From the NCBI GenBank assembly GCA_029207755.1, contig JARCOQ010000006.1:31082522-31146521 (forward strand): DNA of 64,000 nucleotides, read 5' to 3'. The position numbers and the translations under genes were made by a program. Source of the DNA: Chamaea fasciata (Eukaryota; Chordata; Aves; Passeriformes; Sylviidae). Positions 1-13,760 of this stretch are shown in pieces. Below the pieces are notes generated by a model that was not told the origin of the DNA, did no database searches, and saw only the letters and a program-made list of their open reading frames with translations. How positions within the stretch are numbered: the stretch's first letter is position 1; each line of letters opens with the position of its first letter.

Positions 1-2009
1 GTATTTTAGAATAATTGTCATATTCTCATGGATGATAGCTACAATTAAAGATTAAATGTAGCTTTTTAATGGCACATTCTGTTATGAACAGTGTCAATAT
101 TTTTACTCAGAGGAAAAACTCTACATTTTTAGGAAAAGCATATCTTTTACCACAGTCTTTTGGATGCTAAACCTGCTTCTTGGTGTATATTAACACAGAT
201 TTTTACCTTTACATTTGGGGAAGTAGTTGGTTCTCATTCTTCTGCCTAGTGTGAAGGGCATAAATAATACCACCTATTCTTGTGCACATCACTAATAATA
301 TGTGGCACAAGAAAGATAAGGAGCGGGAGAGGAGTCCTTATGTTATCTCTTACTTTCTTTTAAGACCTTTTACTGACTTTCAGAACAAACGTGGTAAGGA
401 ATAGTGCAGTCCAATACATTATGGCAAGATAGCAGACATTGATCTGTTAGGTATATGTGCATCCCTTTTTTCATTTTTGCAGTGAGTTGTGTCCATTCTT
501 TTCTATAAATCTCTCAAAGGCTAATTGCTTTTTACTTGGAAATGGTTACAGTCTTCAATCATTTGGTAGAAATGAAAGTTTCTGGTAGAATGTGTTCTAG
601 TCCAGGTACAATTACAAGAATGAAATATAAGTTGTTCAGTTGTTCAGAGACAAAAAACCCCAACTAACCATCAAAAGAAAAATATCACTTACTCTGCTTA
701 CTGTCAATAATGTAGAAGGAAATCAGTAATTAAAAAAAAAATAAAATAAAAAAAAAGAGAAAACTAAAATTCAAAGGCAGCAAAATTTTCACCATAGACC
801 AAAATTTTAAGGACTGATATATTGTCAGGAATAATATTTATATGATTGATCTAGGCAAAACACATAACTTTAAATCTTGTTCCAAGTGAATGTTCAGTTC
901 TTATTAATCTCCCCTGCTCGCTAGTTCTTTGATATTTTAGACTCTAAGCCATTCTTAATGAAAAGGTATACATCAAGTTCAGTGAGATGGAGCTGGAGGG
1001 GGAAAAAAATCCATGTGAACCATGAGATCAGCTGGTAAAGCAGAATAATTATGGAAGAGAAATATCCAAAGAAGGAACAATGACTGGCATTAGATGTGCC
1101 CCCCTCCTATGAAGGTCTTCTGACAAACTACCTTTGCCCATGTAGTCTGTATAAAAGATGTGAGTTTCTGGTTCCTGGGTCAAAAGAGTAGGGCTGCTCT
1201 CACAGAAACATCTTTGCATTAATTCTTTTGCAGTTGTAAATTTTCAGACATGGTATCAAGACCATGACAAGTAACAAGAAATATATACTTCTCCAATTAC
1301 TGAGTAATTAATTTCAAACAGAGAATGATCAGATTTTGAGAGTTGTAAGGACACAGAAAAGTGACACTATTTATCTGGATCACCACATGCCATCCTGTAG
1401 GATTTTAGCAGATTTTTATGTTCTTGGTACAGAAAGCCATAACTACAAACTCATCTTTTGAGAATGGAAGATATTTTTTTGGTATTTGACCACAAGCTAA
1501 ACTCCTTTGAAAACGTGTCAAAGATTTCTGAGTTTGCTCTAAAATTTCTGCCGCTCAGCCAGCCTCTTCTTATTAGCAAAAGCTGGAAGACCAAAAGATG
1601 ATGTGTATTTTTTTTTTTTTTTGGCACTATAGCTTCAGATATTTAAAGTAATCTATTATTCAAATGCGGCCTATGCTGCTCTTTCAGTTTGAAGAAAGGA
1701 GGGCTGTAGTGTGGAAGGATGGTGTTTTAGAGAGGGTTTTTTTCCTTTCCCTTAGTTCCAGTATTTGCCTGAATACTGATGTACACCATTAAGAAATGGC
1801 TCACTTTAATCCCATAATGATGGCACCCACAAGTTTTCCCCCTTGCTGGTGTAACAAGGATAAGCCTTGCAGTGAATCACAGTAATTGTAAAAGTGATCT
1901 CATCCTTAACTCCAGAGTTAGTGTAGCTTGCTGCAGCCCTTGTGAATACTTCAGAACAGATGTTTTTAAGCACTGATCCAAGAGGGTATTAGGAGTACCT
2001 ATTTACAGT
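1..2009. other. Unique AT-rich sequence, no gene seen
   Basis: No open frame of note, no recognisable exon and no dispersed repeat were seen. The stretch contains an A-rich patch around 731-765 and a 15-base T run at 1608-1622. I see nothing else that I can name. Confidence 0.6.
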
Positions 2010-2157
2010 GTCTCATAGCTCAGTTGGTCAGAGCAGGATGCTAATAACACCAAGTTTGTGGGCTTAACCCCTCTACAAGCCATTCACTTAAGAGTTGGAC
2101 TCAGTGATCCTTGTGGGTGCCTTCTAACTCAGAATATTATGAGATTCTATGATTCTG
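2010..2157 (+). repeat. TguSINE1-like SINE (tRNA-Ile head, CR1 tail)
   Basis: The 5' half resembles tRNA-Ile(AAT). An A-box-like TAGCTCAGTTGG lies at 2016-2027, an anticodon-loop-like CTAATAA at 2041-2047, and a decayed B box (GGGCTTAACCCC) at 2060-2071. The 3' half carries a CR1-type end: the phrase TGATCCTTGTGGGTGCCTTC, followed by ATTCTATGATTCTG. The same tail, with substitutions, closes the CR1 copy near 61.2 kb in this window. A tRNA-Ile head joined to a CR1 tail is the known structure of the passerine SINE family TguSINE1, which is moved in trans by CR1 reverse transcriptase. The tRNA part is not a functional tRNA gene: the B box is degenerate and no acceptor stem closes. The subfamily name comes from memory and was not checked by alignment. 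Confidence 0.85.
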
Positions 2158-5100
2158 TTAACTTCTATTTTCACAGTACTTCCTGTGTATTATATTTAAC
2201 TTCTCTGTTAAATCTAATGAAGTCATGAATCTGAAGCACATGGAGTAGCAAACAGATAAACATTAGATACAGTTCTGATTTGTATTGACCAAACCTCTGA
2301 CATGCCATAAACCTCAAACATTTAGGATTACTTCCACTATTTTGATTCATATGCACTATAATTTATTAAAGCTAAAAGGGAAAAAGAGAGGACATTAAAA
2401 ATGTATTGTTCTCTCCCAAGCTTGATTTTCAAACTTAGATTTATTTCTTATAAATCAACAATATAATGCCAATGCAAAGTAGATATCTCAGTCCCTGATC
2501 TAAAGAATAAAATTTATCACAAAACATTTCTAAAAAAATATAGATTTACATCAGTAGGAAATCAGTAAGAAAATATTCAAGTACTTCAGAAATATTTTAG
2601 AATGTTCTCCTTTATTTTGTCCCCAAACAATGAGCACTAGCTTTTTGCAAAGTAATATCAAAACCTACACAAATGTAACAAGCAGTCGTTGTGTCCTATT
2701 TTACTAAGTAATTTACTAGCAGTCAAATAAATAAACTTTAATTCCAATTCAGAAATTACGGAGTAAGAATGGATGGGCTGCTTTCAGTTAGATATACATC
2801 CTCATTACAGATTACTTCTGCAGTTAAATTGCACTAAATAGATATTTGAAATTCGGAGCATACTAATGGCTCTGCCTCAATGTCCCCTTTATACATTTAA
2901 TATAACCTTTTTTTTCAACAAGAGAGCTGAAGTTCAAATAGAAGACCTGGGGTCTGCCCACTTTCTCTGTGTAGACTACCCCCTTTTATTTTTTTTTTGA
3001 AATGTCATTTAGCCCCTGTTTTTATTTAACCCCTGAAGATCTTCCTATCTGTGTATATACATGATATATGAGGTGTACAGAAACAATTTCTGTTAGTTTG
3101 TTTTTCTAAGAGATCTTTGGTTTGTCATTGATTACAAAAAGAATATTTAATTTCCAGAAGAAATATCCAATTTACCCTCTTCAGTGTTCCCACAACACAG
3201 AATTTTTTTTACTCAAAATAAATTTAAATTTTTCTGGATCACATCGAAAACTGTTCTTGGGAAAATTATGAGCCAATGCTCCATACAGAGCAGCAGTTAC
3301 TTCTAGAGCATCCTACATTCAGAAAAACAGGCTACCAGAACAACAGCAGTAACCCAACAACCAAAATCTATTGCAGAGTGAATAAAATAAAAGCAGATGT
3401 TGAATACTATCAGATAGAAGAATAATTCAGAAACAGTTCTAAGCTTGCATATACATAGTTAATTTGTTTAATAGGTATTAGCACTGAACAGCGCTAGATT
3501 TTTCAGTTTGCTTTAGGGTTTTTATTGTGAAAAAATAGAATTTTTTCCTTGACAGTGTTTAAATCAATTTTGAACATTTTTAAAATAAAAGAAATAGATT
3601 AGATGATCTATTTTAAAATTTGTTCTAAAATTCTTGTACTTAACTCTCTAAACCTCTACTATTCAAAAACAATTTGATGATACAATTTAGTTTCCATCTT
3701 CTTTTTTGTTTCCTCTTCACTGCCTCTTAAATTCTTTTTGTTCCAGAGAGACTTATATTAGCGGCAATATTTTTCACCTGGAAATTATGACAGTTATTGG
3801 TTCCTGCTAACATTCCCCCCCCCCCCTTCATAATTTGCAAATATATTTGCTTTCATTTACAGTGAAATATAGTTAAACTGAACAAATTTCCTCAGCATTA
3901 AAGTTTGTTACTTCTGTTTTGGAGAAGACCCTGTACTACAGAGATCTTGATGATTTTTTTTTCATCTCTGTTATATTTTTTTCATCTTATACATATGAAA
4001 AACACCCATATATCAATATCATTCTTCATTTAAAATATTATTACTCATCTATTTACAGATTAAGCATCTGCGGAAAAGTTTATTAATCAAGAATAGGTTA
4101 TGTTTGGTTTATTCAATAAGGAATGCAATCCTTCTTGACATTTAACCAAACAAAAAATTGTGATTTTGCAGAGTAGTTTTTTCTCAAGGTGTACCAAAAT
4201 AACAGAAAGAATTTTACAAGATCATTCTGACTATATCATCTTAACAATTCTAATGGAAATTTGATCAAAGACTATACCTTAAATTCACTATTTAAGCCAG
4301 AATGTTCTCAAGTAGTTTTGCAGAAAAGCTTTTACCAAAAGTGAAATATTAACTCTATTATTCCACTATGTAAAGTACATGAATAAAACAATTCCTTAGT
4401 AAAAAGAATTAATTTGTTACTCTTATAGTTTTAATATTTCTGGATCTGCTTTTTTTTAGTTCCTCAGTAAAACTTCTCTATAGGAAATCATAGTTTCTAT
4501 GAGAAAAAGATTTCTGTTTTTCTAGCATTAAACAGAGGGAAAAAAGAAGACTGCAACATCAAACCCAGAATAATGTTTACAAATACAATGGTGCATAACT
4601 GAATCACAGAAAAACAATGATTTTTGCAGAGGGCTATTTTTCTGGGCTTATATATACGTGTACAGAAACACCGATATGAACTTTCAATATGTTTTCAGGG
4701 TTATTGTACTATTTCTGTACACTTGGATACAAAGAAACCTAATATAAAAATTTCTAATGATGCTGAAATCTTATTTTTATTGCATAGATAAAAAATGCCC
4801 CAGATGATGGAGTGAAAGTCAAAAGTAGCATCCACATATAATCTTGGAAGAATCATGCCTTCTTTAGACTAACACAGACTTCAAGGAAGTGAACAAAATT
4901 TTATTCCCTCTGAGATATTCTTAGGTTTTATGATTTTTTTTTCCCTTTCTGCACAAAACATTGAATTTAGGATGTATCATAAATACATAAATAAAAACAT
5001 AAATTGTTCTTAAACAATAACTAAACTTCAGTTCATAACTCTTGAACTGAGACTATCTAGTAACTTTACACTGGCTTGAAAGAAAATATTTTGTTTATTT

Positions 5101-5384
5101 TAATGTAACAAAACAAATTTCATGACAGATGTTCTACTTACTAATGAAAACCATAGTACTAACACTTATAAAAACATTCTAAAATGTAGTTACTTATTTC
5201 TTGTTTTAGAAAATACTGCTAACTGGAGATGCCTATAAAAATATTAATAATTTCATTATCTATAATTGCATACGAAAACATACTGGTCTGCTATGTCTGC
5301 TAACATAACATTTCACTTAAATACTATACCTGGCATCAGGATATTTACTATACATGTTGCTGTAAGGTCATCCATCCATTCATT
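2158..5384. other. Unique AT-rich sequence, no gene seen
   Basis: No supported exon or dispersed repeat. The stretch holds a run of 12 C at 3815-3826 and several short A or T runs. Short frames here have biased composition and resemble no protein. Confidence 0.55.
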
Positions 5385-5531
5385 GAAGAGACTTTCAAGG
5401 ACCAGCTAGTCCAACCCGCCTGCCATGGCCAGGGGCATCTTGCATCAGATCAGCTTGCTTAAAAACCCATCTAATCTCACACTGAATACTTCCAATTATG
5501 GGCCATCCACAGCTTCTCTTGGAAACCTGTA
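5385..5531 (-). repeat. CR1 LINE fragment, 3'-terminal part
   Basis: Recognisable CR1 phrases in reverse orientation include AGTCCAACCCGCCTGCCATGG near 5408 and GGGCCATCCACAGCTTCTCT near 5501, followed by GGAAACCTGT. The same phrases occur in the same order in the CR1 copies at 26.8 kb and 51.1 kb. The ATTCTATG-type tail has been lost and the middle is diverged, so this is an old, truncated copy with no coding capacity. Confidence 0.8.
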
Positions 5532-8374
5532 TAAGACAGTATAAAAGTTCCCATATCAAAAGCTAAATCATGGTGAGCCGTATCCCAAGGGACACTGTAT
5601 CAACCTTTAGAAAGAAAAATGCTATGCATTTAACCTCATCCTTTTGTATGAGTCATGAACTAAAACCTTGCTTAGAAATTTGCCATTTTATCCACCAACA
5701 CATTTTTAAACTCATGGAAGTGTGCTCAACAAAAGCATGGTGGAAAAACAAAGAACAGAATTAGCATGAGTGTTGTGTGTACCTTCAATACGTATTTGAT
5801 TTCTCATTTTTGGGTGAAGATATTAAGACTCCTTCATTTAAATAAGAATATGTGGAGACAGGGTTAATAGTCACATCAAATGTGACTACATTTTATGACT
5901 TAGACCATATCTAAAAGGTAACAGTAAATCTTAACCTAAACTAAATAATAGAACACAAGACATCTTTAACTTTGCTTACTCAGGAAAGTTTGTGCAGAAG
6001 TAGAGCAAGAAAGTCTGTGCCTGAAAAACAAGGTGGTGTGAAGACTCAGCAATTTTCCCTGACGGTTACTGTGGGTTCAGTTTCCAGGTCGGAAGTTAGT
6101 ACCATCCAGTTTGGTAACTGAAGATGTAATTTGTATCTATGCCAGCTTCAAATATCTCTAACCTACTGCCTCAAGTGAAGCTACTGGGTTTGCCTCCAGT
6201 TTCCATGGATAATTACATCCCATGCAGCATTTCCTATCTTAGAACAACCCCCTCACCAAATACCGCCTTTGCCTGTTCCCTCCAAGTCAACTCATATGCA
6301 CACTACCTGCCTGATTAGGCACAGGAAAGTGAGCCGGATTCTGAACTTTGAAACACTTCACCGTATTTATGGTACAGCTCTTGGCATTTTAACTAGTCTT
6401 AGACTGCCAGATGCATAGGATAGTAACATGAAAAGGTACTTGGGCTTAGCCAAACATTTATTTCTGCATTGATATATTGCATTGTCATTCGAGTTCATAC
6501 ACTTAAATGAAAATCTGTATTAGCAAAGTTCTAGCTTAAAAATAAGTTACCTTCTCGTTGCAATAGCCCTTCTTGATGTATTTTAATGATCACTTTTAGC
6601 ATTCAGAATTACCAGTGTGCCTTTACTGTCATCCATATTTAGTATCTTTGGTCTGTTATCTTCTATAATTTAATAACTTTTTTCTCTAATATCAATATCA
6701 GCTGTTTCCATGGTTAAAAACGCAACATGTTTTGTCATATTTCATCCATTCTGAATGCAAAGGCATACATTGTTCCATTCCATTCATTTTTTTTAAGCTT
6801 GGGATTTGGGTCACTGCTACTGGTATTTAGTAACTTCAGTGCTTATTTTCTTACAAATCTCCATTTAGAGTTTGAGTCTGCTGAACTTTAACCTTTTATG
6901 CCTATTATATTAGATATATCACTACCATTACAAGACTTCTTGACATATGTATTCTATATTCACTTTTATTACTATAAGGAATAACAAATTCCTCAACTAA
7001 AAACTGAAAATTTTGGTCACTTTTTTTTTGAAACAAACAGCTATTTCTTTCTTTCTGAAATTTTAATAAAATGTTGTTATAAAAAATTTTGTAGATGTTA
7101 TTGGTTGGTTCCAGTAAAATAAAAAAGAATTTTGCATGTTGCACATTTTTCAAGAGTTAATTCCCTAATATCATGTAGGAAGAGGAAAAGTGATAGCTCA
7201 CAGATTGTCGTGGGATGGGGAGCTGCCCTTCAGCCATTATTAAACATTTTCTGCATACTTATAAGACCAAGTGGCTTAAATTTCTTTTTGTAATTGTTTT
7301 CCTTCATTGTAAGTAAAATATAAACAATAAGCTTATTTCAAAAATATCCCATTAATTAACTGATTTGCTAAATTATGTTTGTCTAATGTTATTCTTTTTG
7401 CCTTATCCTTCTTATTCACAGTTCATGAAGGATGTCAGTCAGCTTTAAAGTATCTTTTCCTTGCTTATTCATTTTATGATATCATTCCTCAATTCTATCA
7501 CTGTTACTGAAATCTAGTACCTCAAGATCTAGCTGACACTATTTCTTCACTCATCCTCCTATTATAGTTCTTTCATTTCCCCCCCACACCTGCCACCCCC
7601 CATATCCATTTTTCTGAGCCATCTGTTTCCTCCTTTTCTAGGCCTCTGGTGTACTAATCCTACAGAATGCAGATTGCTAATTTTGTCTGCTGTCACTATT
7701 TTTAAGAGTAAAATACTCTTAAAAATACCTGCCTTATTGTGAGGTATGTTGACCTGATGAGACTTGAAAAGGAGCTGGCAGAGTGACTGTTCAGGAGGAG
7801 CTGAGAGGACACAGCAGAAGTCCTGAGCCTTGTGCCTACTCTCACATGGGAGCAGGGATTTTATTGACTTTCCATTCTCTCCTGGCAATGCAGCATCTGC
7901 CAGAATGCTCTGTGCTTCTGTTTGTCTGAAGCTTCAACACTCACCATGCCTGTCACATTACCACAGAAGTAATGTTTATCCTGAAGGACAAGGAATTTTT
8001 CTCTTTAGAAGATACAAAAGCTGCATGGATTTTTCTTAGCCTACCATCTCAGTCGGTCTCAGGTAAAACACTAAATTTAGGCCTTCATCTACCGGATGGC
8101 ACATTTCATTTAAGGTTGCAGTTCCACGACTTTATTTTTTGGGAGACCAATATAAAAGAACAGGATCATCTATCTCCTAAACATAAAGTGATATAGGATA
8201 CCATGAGGGACACATACTTCAGCAATTCTTGCAGGATGTGGGTTTTGTTATGCTAAATGAGAACCACTCAGATGTAGATTGCAGGTGCTGTCAATAACTT
8301 CATTAAATTACTGTAACACTTCAAACACATTTTCCAGGAGGTATTTTTTCTACATCCAGGACAGTGTACTCTAA

Positions 8375-8424
8375 CTCTCTGTAACATATTATCTATATTC
8401 TCTCTGTAACATATTATCTATATT
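8375..8424. repeat. Exact 25-bp tandem duplication
   Basis: Two head-to-tail identical copies, 8375-8399 and 8400-8424. Each begins CTCTCTGTAACATATT and ends CTATATT. The perfect identity suggests a recent replication-slippage or end-joining duplication. Confidence 0.9.
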
Positions 8425-8875
8425 CAACCTGTCACATGATATTTAGCTGTGATACACTATTCTCCAAACATAAATTAAAAAAAAAACCCTAACCACAAGC
8501 CCCAAACAGACGGCTTTTGTTTACCTGTGGATTGCTTCAAATTTGGATGAAAAATTTTTAAAAATTGCAATAGTTTCTTCAGATTTCCATATAATTATCT
8601 ATACTTAATGTTAGCATTCATGCTCAAATATTAATACAAAAGACCAAATTTTGATGATTCTACAGCAAGTAGCCCATTGCTACACTGACAGTTCGTGGGT
8701 TCTCAGGCAAAATCTGCTCAAATATAATGATGCTGAATGCTAAAAATATTTATCTAAATCATTTTTACTAAATATTTATGGAATTATACTCTTTGGACTT
8801 TATTATATTTCATTGCTGAACTGAAAACCAATGTAACTTGAACTGATGTTGTAATCCATTGTCTTGCAAATTCAA

Positions 8876-8924
8876 AGTAATTTTATTTTTAATAGTAATT
8901 TTAGTAGTAATTTTATTTTTAATA
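8876..8924. repeat. AT-rich direct repeat
   Basis: The 19-bp string AGTAATTTTATTTTTAATA is present at 8876-8894 and again at 8906-8924, separated by 11 bases that themselves resemble the unit. Confidence 0.8.
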
Positions 8925-10509
8925 AATAATCATTTTTTCAGTTGATGACAAAACACAGTAAGTAAAGAAAAGACCCCCCTCCAGATTTTCTGAGAATTAG
9001 TCTTGTGTTCTATTTAGACTCTCATTTTGTGTACTCTTAGAATGAAAATTAGGAGACAAAGTTATATTAAACTATTTTTACTGATAATCGGTAACTTCAT
9101 TTCAAGTTGTAAACATACTTTAAAAAATACTGTTGAGTTACACAAATTCAATAACAACCAATTCGTCAATTTTAGCCATAGTTATATAGTTCTTTTAGAA
9201 AATCCCTTTCAAATGACCTCTTTCTTCTGCATTTATAGAAGAAAAATTATCTAGTGAATAGCTTACTTGAAAGGAAAGACTGACATGTTCTCATTTAAAA
9301 CTAAAGTCGTGGAAACTGTGATGAAGGAATTTCAAGTTTTAAATACAAGGTAACCAACAAATCACGAAAAAAAAATTCAAATCTGCCTATTCCTTGAAGA
9401 AGAAAGTAACAATACCTATTCATGAGAATAATCTGCCAAAGAGCTTATAAAGTCTGACAATTTTAGGTAGGAACAAGAAGATAATTTTCAGAACCTGACA
9501 GTTATTACTGGACTTGTTAGCATAGTAATGTGCCTGTAGGTTAAGGTGCTGGCATACATTCCTTAGTAACTAGGCTATAAAACAGTAGGAAACTGATGCT
9601 TTATTAAAAAAAATGTAAATAAGAGTTTTCCATCACTGACTTTGGGAAGAGTTTTGTTATTCAGATGTTATTAACTACACTGCCTTGATACACTGCAGTA
9701 CCTCTAACTATTAGAGAGGTTAATGTGATGCTTTTACTGATTTTCCTGTTGGCAGATGAGCATTTCTTTTCGACACTACAAACATACCCAGGAATTATAG
9801 AGATGATGCAAGCTGGTTAGAATAACATTTTATACAGATTTTATACTTCTTCTTTACAAGTAACTCTACCAAAGCTCACCTGCGTATACAAAAAAGTCTT
9901 CAAATTTCCTGGTTTTGTAGGTCTCTATTTCTTTTTTGAAGTTGTTTGGAATTTTCAATTTTTTTTTTCCAGTGAAGGATAAGCCTTTATGTGTATAAAT
10001 ATTATAAATTACATTTCAAAGAATCCCTCATTAATTTCAAAGTTTCAAATAGCTCTCATGGTAACATTCCCAAACTTAAGAACACTTTAGCCTATATATA
10101 AATCATGGTGAGTTTAATGTATCTTTTTGACATGTACTTTTGTTAATCATGTATCCTGTTTTAATGAGCAGATTTGTGATGCTAACATATTTCTGTCTTC
10201 ATATATCTAGATCTGGAAAAAAACATCCTGCAGATAGGTTTCTACAAAAAAATTGTCTTTTTGTTTATGTAAAGTACCATAGTGGTCCTACTGGGAAAGA
10301 GGGAAAACCAATATACTCTCACATAGAACCTGTGGGAACTGAACTCTTTCTGAAGTAGGAAATGGGTTGAGAGGAAAGGATCCTACAATACCTGAAAAAA
10401 TAGCAGAAGAGACAAGAAAATGAAGAAACGGTTTGTAAGGAGAGGCACCTAGTAGCAAAAATTAGCTTTTTCTTCTTTTTTATTTAAGGTGTTATTCTCA
10501 GTCACCTTG

Positions 10510-10570
10510 ACACCTCTTTCTCTTCTTTCCTTTCTCCCCTCTCTTCCCTCTTTCCTCTGCATCCTCTCCA
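10510..10570. repeat. Polypyrimidine (CT-rich) tract
   Basis: About 60 bases consisting almost entirely of C and T on the + strand, for example CTCTTTCTCTTCTTTCC. It is low-complexity sequence with no splice-acceptor AG placed to define an exon that I can support. Confidence 0.7.
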
Positions 10571-11483
10571 AAGCAAAAGGCAATTGGGATTTATCAGGAG
10601 ATAAACTTTAGCCAAGTCATTCTCATGACTCAGTAGAGTTTGGTATACTGGTGGTGGTGACTAAGTCACAGAAAGTGTGCTCAACTCCATATTCAAAAGC
10701 TATCAAAAGCCAGAACTGATTTTCTTAGGACAGAAATGTGGGCTGTTCAGGTTTGGCAGAGGTTAGGAGAGCAACAAGAGTAAGTCTAATTCCAGCTAAG
10801 TCATTGAAAAGAGAAAACACAATAACAAAGTAGAAAAATAATGCAAAGAAATACAAGGTCAGAAGCTTTGGTTTCCCTACAGTGGTTGTTCATGTTCTCA
10901 CTTCAGCAACCTATTTTCCTGTTGGGAAAATTACTATGTACTCCAAAAGTGTGCACACATTATTTAATACAGCAGTATAAAAGATTTAGTTGATAACTGG
11001 GGCACCATTTTCCTCCCAGTCTTCCCTTTCACTTCACACCAGGTTTTGTAGGTTCTATTAACAGGGTGAAAAAGAAATAATTACTATAGTACTAAGCATC
11101 CTCTCTTCTCTTGAAGCTCCATGGCAGCTGAAGGTACAAAATCCCCTTACAGAAAAAAACCCTAAAGTGATTCTAGTCAATCAGCAGTTTCCCAGTTGCT
11201 CTCATTTTGTTTCTGTGGATTGTAAAGATATCAGCATGGAAGATAAAAATAATTTAGCAAATAACTATGTTGCAAGCAATTACATACTGAGCTTTAAATT
11301 AAGAATTTTCTTTGGTCAGTCTTCATTTTGTACTTTCTTTGTTCGAAGTTTCTTGTTTTGAAGTTCATATGTGACAATTTCCCAGTCCTAAAATATTAAT
11401 TGCTCTGTATATAAGGTCATTTTGACACTGAAATACTTTGTTGGCCTTACTTCAAAACCCCTTGCCTGAAAACACACAAAAAC

Positions 11484-12112
11484 TGTCATGGCCTTTTTGC
11501 CCTGAAATGGATTCTTTCACTCAGCGTGCAAGAGAACATTACACAGAGAGAGTCAAGGTATTTATTTTATTTAAAGTGCTGTGTAGAAAACATTTCTAGT
11601 TGACAAATCCACAAAGCTAGCACGGCAATTACCTGAACCTCACTGTTTATATTTTAGCAAATAAAGGCATTAATGTGCATTGGCTATAACTTACATACTT
11701 CTCTCATTAATTAGCATTCTATCTTCTATAGGTAAGTTATTCTCTCACTTCTTATTCTAATTAGACCACACAGTCAGTTTCTTCTTCTTTTGAGCTGGTG
11801 GGTTTCTTGGGCTGGTGAATTTGATCATCCACTGCTGGAATTACTTTTACCTAGACTGATGAGTTGGCCTTGTTTGTTCCTCATATTCTGGCTTTACCTT
11901 GGTTATTTTGCCAAGTTTCCTTGATTATTTGGTTCAGCATTCCATTACATCTGTGTTCATTTGATACATTTTCTCAAGTTATTTTTGTCTATTCTTTCTT
12001 TATATATACAGCTACTGAGGCTTATTAAAGCTGCAATTACTGAGACATGTTAAACATAATTTATCTATTTGGAAACTGCACATCAGTCTCATACAATTCA
12101 CACAGTACAACA
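11484..12112 (-). mobile_element. Probable solo LTR of an avian endogenous retrovirus
   Basis: On the minus strand the segment begins TGTTGTACTG and ends CCATGACA, the TG...CA termini expected of a retroviral LTR. A TATATATAAAG string lies near its minus-strand start (about 12000-12010), and AATAAA-type signals lie near its end (about 11559-11572). The text resembles a repeat family I associate with passerine genomes. No matching target-site duplication is visible, so the true ends may differ; another TGTTGG start at about 11439 is possible. No coding region is present. The assignment is by recognition only. Confidence 0.42.
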
Positions 12113-13760
12113 TTTTAAATATTTGTATCAAAGTGTTCACAAAATTAAGAAAAATAAGCACTTCTGGTATTTACAGATAAGAGAAAAATGAGAAGAAGTC
12201 AATGTTAATTTTCAATTTTTAGAGTTCTGTAATTGCCACAATTTTTCTTCTCAACAGTATTGCGATTCATGCTCAGCAAAAACTAGATGTTCAATTAAGC
12301 TTTAATTGAATCAGGTTTGCCTCTGATTATGATGGATGAACTCTTGGGAAATCATATGCGTTCTATAGAAACCTTTTGGTCATAGAATTGCACAATTTTG
12401 TTTTTAAAAAATGCTTGACTTTTACATCTTCTGGAAATTGATATATAAGAAATGCTTGCTTTTTTTCATTGAAAACATAAATAAATGGTGTCAGCACTTT
12501 GTAGATACCAATATTCTGATGATATCTGTTGAAAGTATTTAGGAGAGTATTTTTAAAAGATTACTTTCCCAAAATTTTTTTTGTGGATCTTTTTTCTTTC
12601 CACTTTTGAATATAGCAGGGTCTTGCTTCAAATATGACTGTAACATACAACAATGGCAAAAAGAGAATGGCTGTTCTCTCATTGTTCTCACGTGTCTCCC
12701 AGTCCAGCTCTTAGCACTACACACACACACAAGTTTGTTATAACAAGTACAGCTGTTCTCCCACAGCCTAAAGACTCAGCTCATCTATTCTAATGTCCCA
12801 AAATTCCCATTCCCCTGTGCCAGCCAAGCCCATGCAATTTCATGCTTGGACTTTATGAGTCAGGGCAAGTGAGTTGTACTGTGGTCTATTGTAGTTATCC
12901 TATTATCAAGAAAGGTTAAGGTGACCTTTTTAGTTAACAAGGAAAGTAAAAACATTACTTTTGCTACTATGTTGTTACATTGCTAAGTCTGGGATGCTTG
13001 CTAATCAGGGAAATATTAAGTTACTATTTCCTAATAAAATTATCTATGTTACATATTTTATGCTATAAAATTCTAACAAAAAGATTAATATATATTTTGG
13101 TCTAAATTGTGTCATAGAATTAAACTTCTTATTCTGGTTAATATATTAAGCTATCTTTATATATTTGATATATTTTGTAACTATGGCATCATAATTAAGA
13201 AATGGTTGCTTGGGAGCTTTCGTATTATGCTCATGAATTCTACTCTTCTGCAAGGTTATCTTAAATAACTGTTTTGCTGTCAGCAATATGATAACTGTAG
13301 CACATTCACACACTTGTTTTTCTTTCAGAAATAACTCTAGCCTAACCAGGCAGGAAAAAACTTAGCAGGGTAACAAGTAGCATGGAATTTACATGTAGCT
13401 TCCTGAAGAAACAGCAAACTAATGCTTCATTTTTCTTTGAGTGGAGTTGACTCTGCTACATTTGGAGCCCAGTCTTTTAGTTCCCTGCATGTTTCTCAGG
13501 ATTCCTGAACCTGAGGATGCCCACCATGTCTATGGCTACTTAAGAAGTTATGGAGAGAAGATAGATTTTGTATCTCTCCCTGTATATAAGGTGACAGCAG
13601 AAATTACTGGGTTTCACCGTATGTTTAACAATATAAAAGCAATTTTATACAGATATAGACAATATCTCTCAAAAAGAAGTGCCTCGGGATAGTGAAAATA
13701 AATTTCAGCTTAACCTGACTACTGACTAATACAGCTTCCTGATGCAACACCAACCATAAC
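12113..13760. other. Unique AT-rich sequence, no gene seen
   Basis: It holds a short (AC)7 tract at 12718-12732 and very AT-rich sequence at 13020-13200. A frame at 13441-13692 begins with GTG rather than ATG and resembles nothing known. Confidence 0.5.

Larger units (their letters stand above)
5532..11483. other. Unique AT-rich sequence, no gene seen
   Basis: No recognisable exon or dispersed repeat. Small local structures are listed separately: an exact 25-bp tandem duplication at 8375-8424, an imperfect AT-rich duplication at 8876-8924 and a pyrimidine tract at 10510-10570. Frames up to about 108 codons occur but have no recognisable protein character. Confidence 0.5.

Noticed and set aside
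2010..2085. Functional tRNA-Ile gene
   Set aside because: The A box and anticodon loop are present, but the B box is decayed, the acceptor stem does not close and a CR1 tail follows. It is a SINE head.
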